From Glandiceps talaboti (taxonomy: Eukaryota; Hemichordata; Enteropneusta; Spengelidae): 64,000 nucleotides of DNA. The first letter of the stretch is position 1, and every line of letters starts with the position of its first letter. A model generated the notes under the pieces. It saw only the letters and a list, made by a program, of their open reading frames with translations. It was not told the origin of the DNA and did no database searches. The stretch is taken from the NCBI RefSeq assembly GCF_964340395.1, contig NC_135549.1, positions 4,819,501-4,883,500 of the forward strand. Reading direction: 5' to 3'. Shown in pieces: positions 63,213 to 64,000 of the stretch. The position numbers were made by a program, and so were the translations under genes.

Positions 63213-64000
63213 ATAGCTACCATTTACTTTCCCTGTGAGTTGCCATGAGATGCGTAAGTTGTGGCCTGTTTATGTCGTCGCCATGACGGCACGGTAGAGG
63301 CTGGCTTTCTACAAATTTCACAGACAATAGCATAACCAGTTTACAAATGGTTAAGTGAAACTACAAATGCTTACATAACATTTTCAAGTAGAAATACTCA
63401 CCCTCTCCGTGACTTTTTCCAGCGTAAAAAGACTACAACATATGCTGAGTGAACTGATCGTAACGTAATTATTGTACTGAGCGTAGAAGTGATTATAATT
63501 ATCAACAAATTGAATTAATTTCCTCCTCTCTCACTTCTCTTCTTCGTCTCTTTCCTTACTCTGCATTTTTATAACTCTAACTTCTCCATATTCCATATTA
63601 AAGAATAACTGGCGACCTTTCATGATCCTAAACATGAATGTGTATATTTGTAATGTTTTAGAAGCGGATTTTGGAGTTAGGGACTCTTTAAATAGTTATT
63701 TTTCTTAAATCCTGAAAAACTATCCTGCGTATCATACAGTGTGATTTGTGTAGACGGCATCGATAAATAGGTATACAACAACACTGTCATACTACGGGCA
63801 ATGAAATAAAAACAGTCTTTACGGTTACCCCGCGTAAGAAATTGCACCAGAGTATTAAAGAACAGTATAAATGTGAAACGCCCATTAGTCTTCCAATGTT
63901 ATGTGACCAAGGCACCCGACATTTAACATCTTCAGGCAATAGGCATTCAAATTTGACCTTTGGATGTATCCCGTCACCATGCATTGTCAAATCATTGTGA
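63213..64000. other. Upstream flank of caveolin B, nothing recognised
   Basis: AT-rich DNA to the window edge. No exon, RNA gene or element is supported. Confidence 0.5.

Overview
This is AT-rich nuclear DNA from an animal. Every recognisable gene is split by GT-AG introns, and the space between exons is full of microsatellites and short hairpin transposons. The gene set (anionic Cys-loop receptor, MEIG1, MBD4, SLC7 light chain, two caveolins) is metazoan. Intron density, (GTCT)n and (ATGT)n arrays, and a Penelope-like retroelement with a hammerhead-like motif suggest a marine invertebrate (lophotrochozoan, ambulacrarian or amphioxus). I cannot fix the phylum.

Layout. 1-4.8 kb: 3' half of a glycine/GABA-type chloride channel (+), cut by the left edge. 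11.07-13.15 kb: MEIG1 (-), two coding exons, 88 codons. 16.56-30.76 kb: MBD4 (+), seven coding exons, 944 residues, with a methyl-CpG-binding domain, a 13-copy SPT(RK) array and a complete C-terminal thymine glycosylase domain. 32.87-36.44 kb: an unrecognised 564-residue protein with a very acidic tail (-). 37.2-38.0 kb: remnant of a Penelope-like element. 38-47 kb: no supported gene. 47.22-55.30 kb: SLC7-type amino acid transporter (+), nine coding exons, 514 residues. 56.12-56.46 kb: small unrecognised two-exon gene (+). 57.47-59.60 and 61.49-63.10 kb: two tandem two-exon caveolin genes (-).

The genes do not form a pathway; they are ordinary neighbours. All multi-exon models for MEIG1, MBD4, the acidic protein, SLC7, the small gene and both caveolins close in frame from start to stop.

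The least expected content is in the non-coding DNA. Five short hairpin insertions sit between 9-bp direct repeats (four perfect, one with a single mismatch). They include a 160-161 bp family with TAGTCT termini (12.33 and 29.58 kb), a 90-bp relative (57.95 kb), and a 37-44 bp micro-hairpin with ATAGACCC termini (20.86 and 36.03 kb). In the coding DNA, the CDK-site-like SPTRK array of MBD4 stands out.
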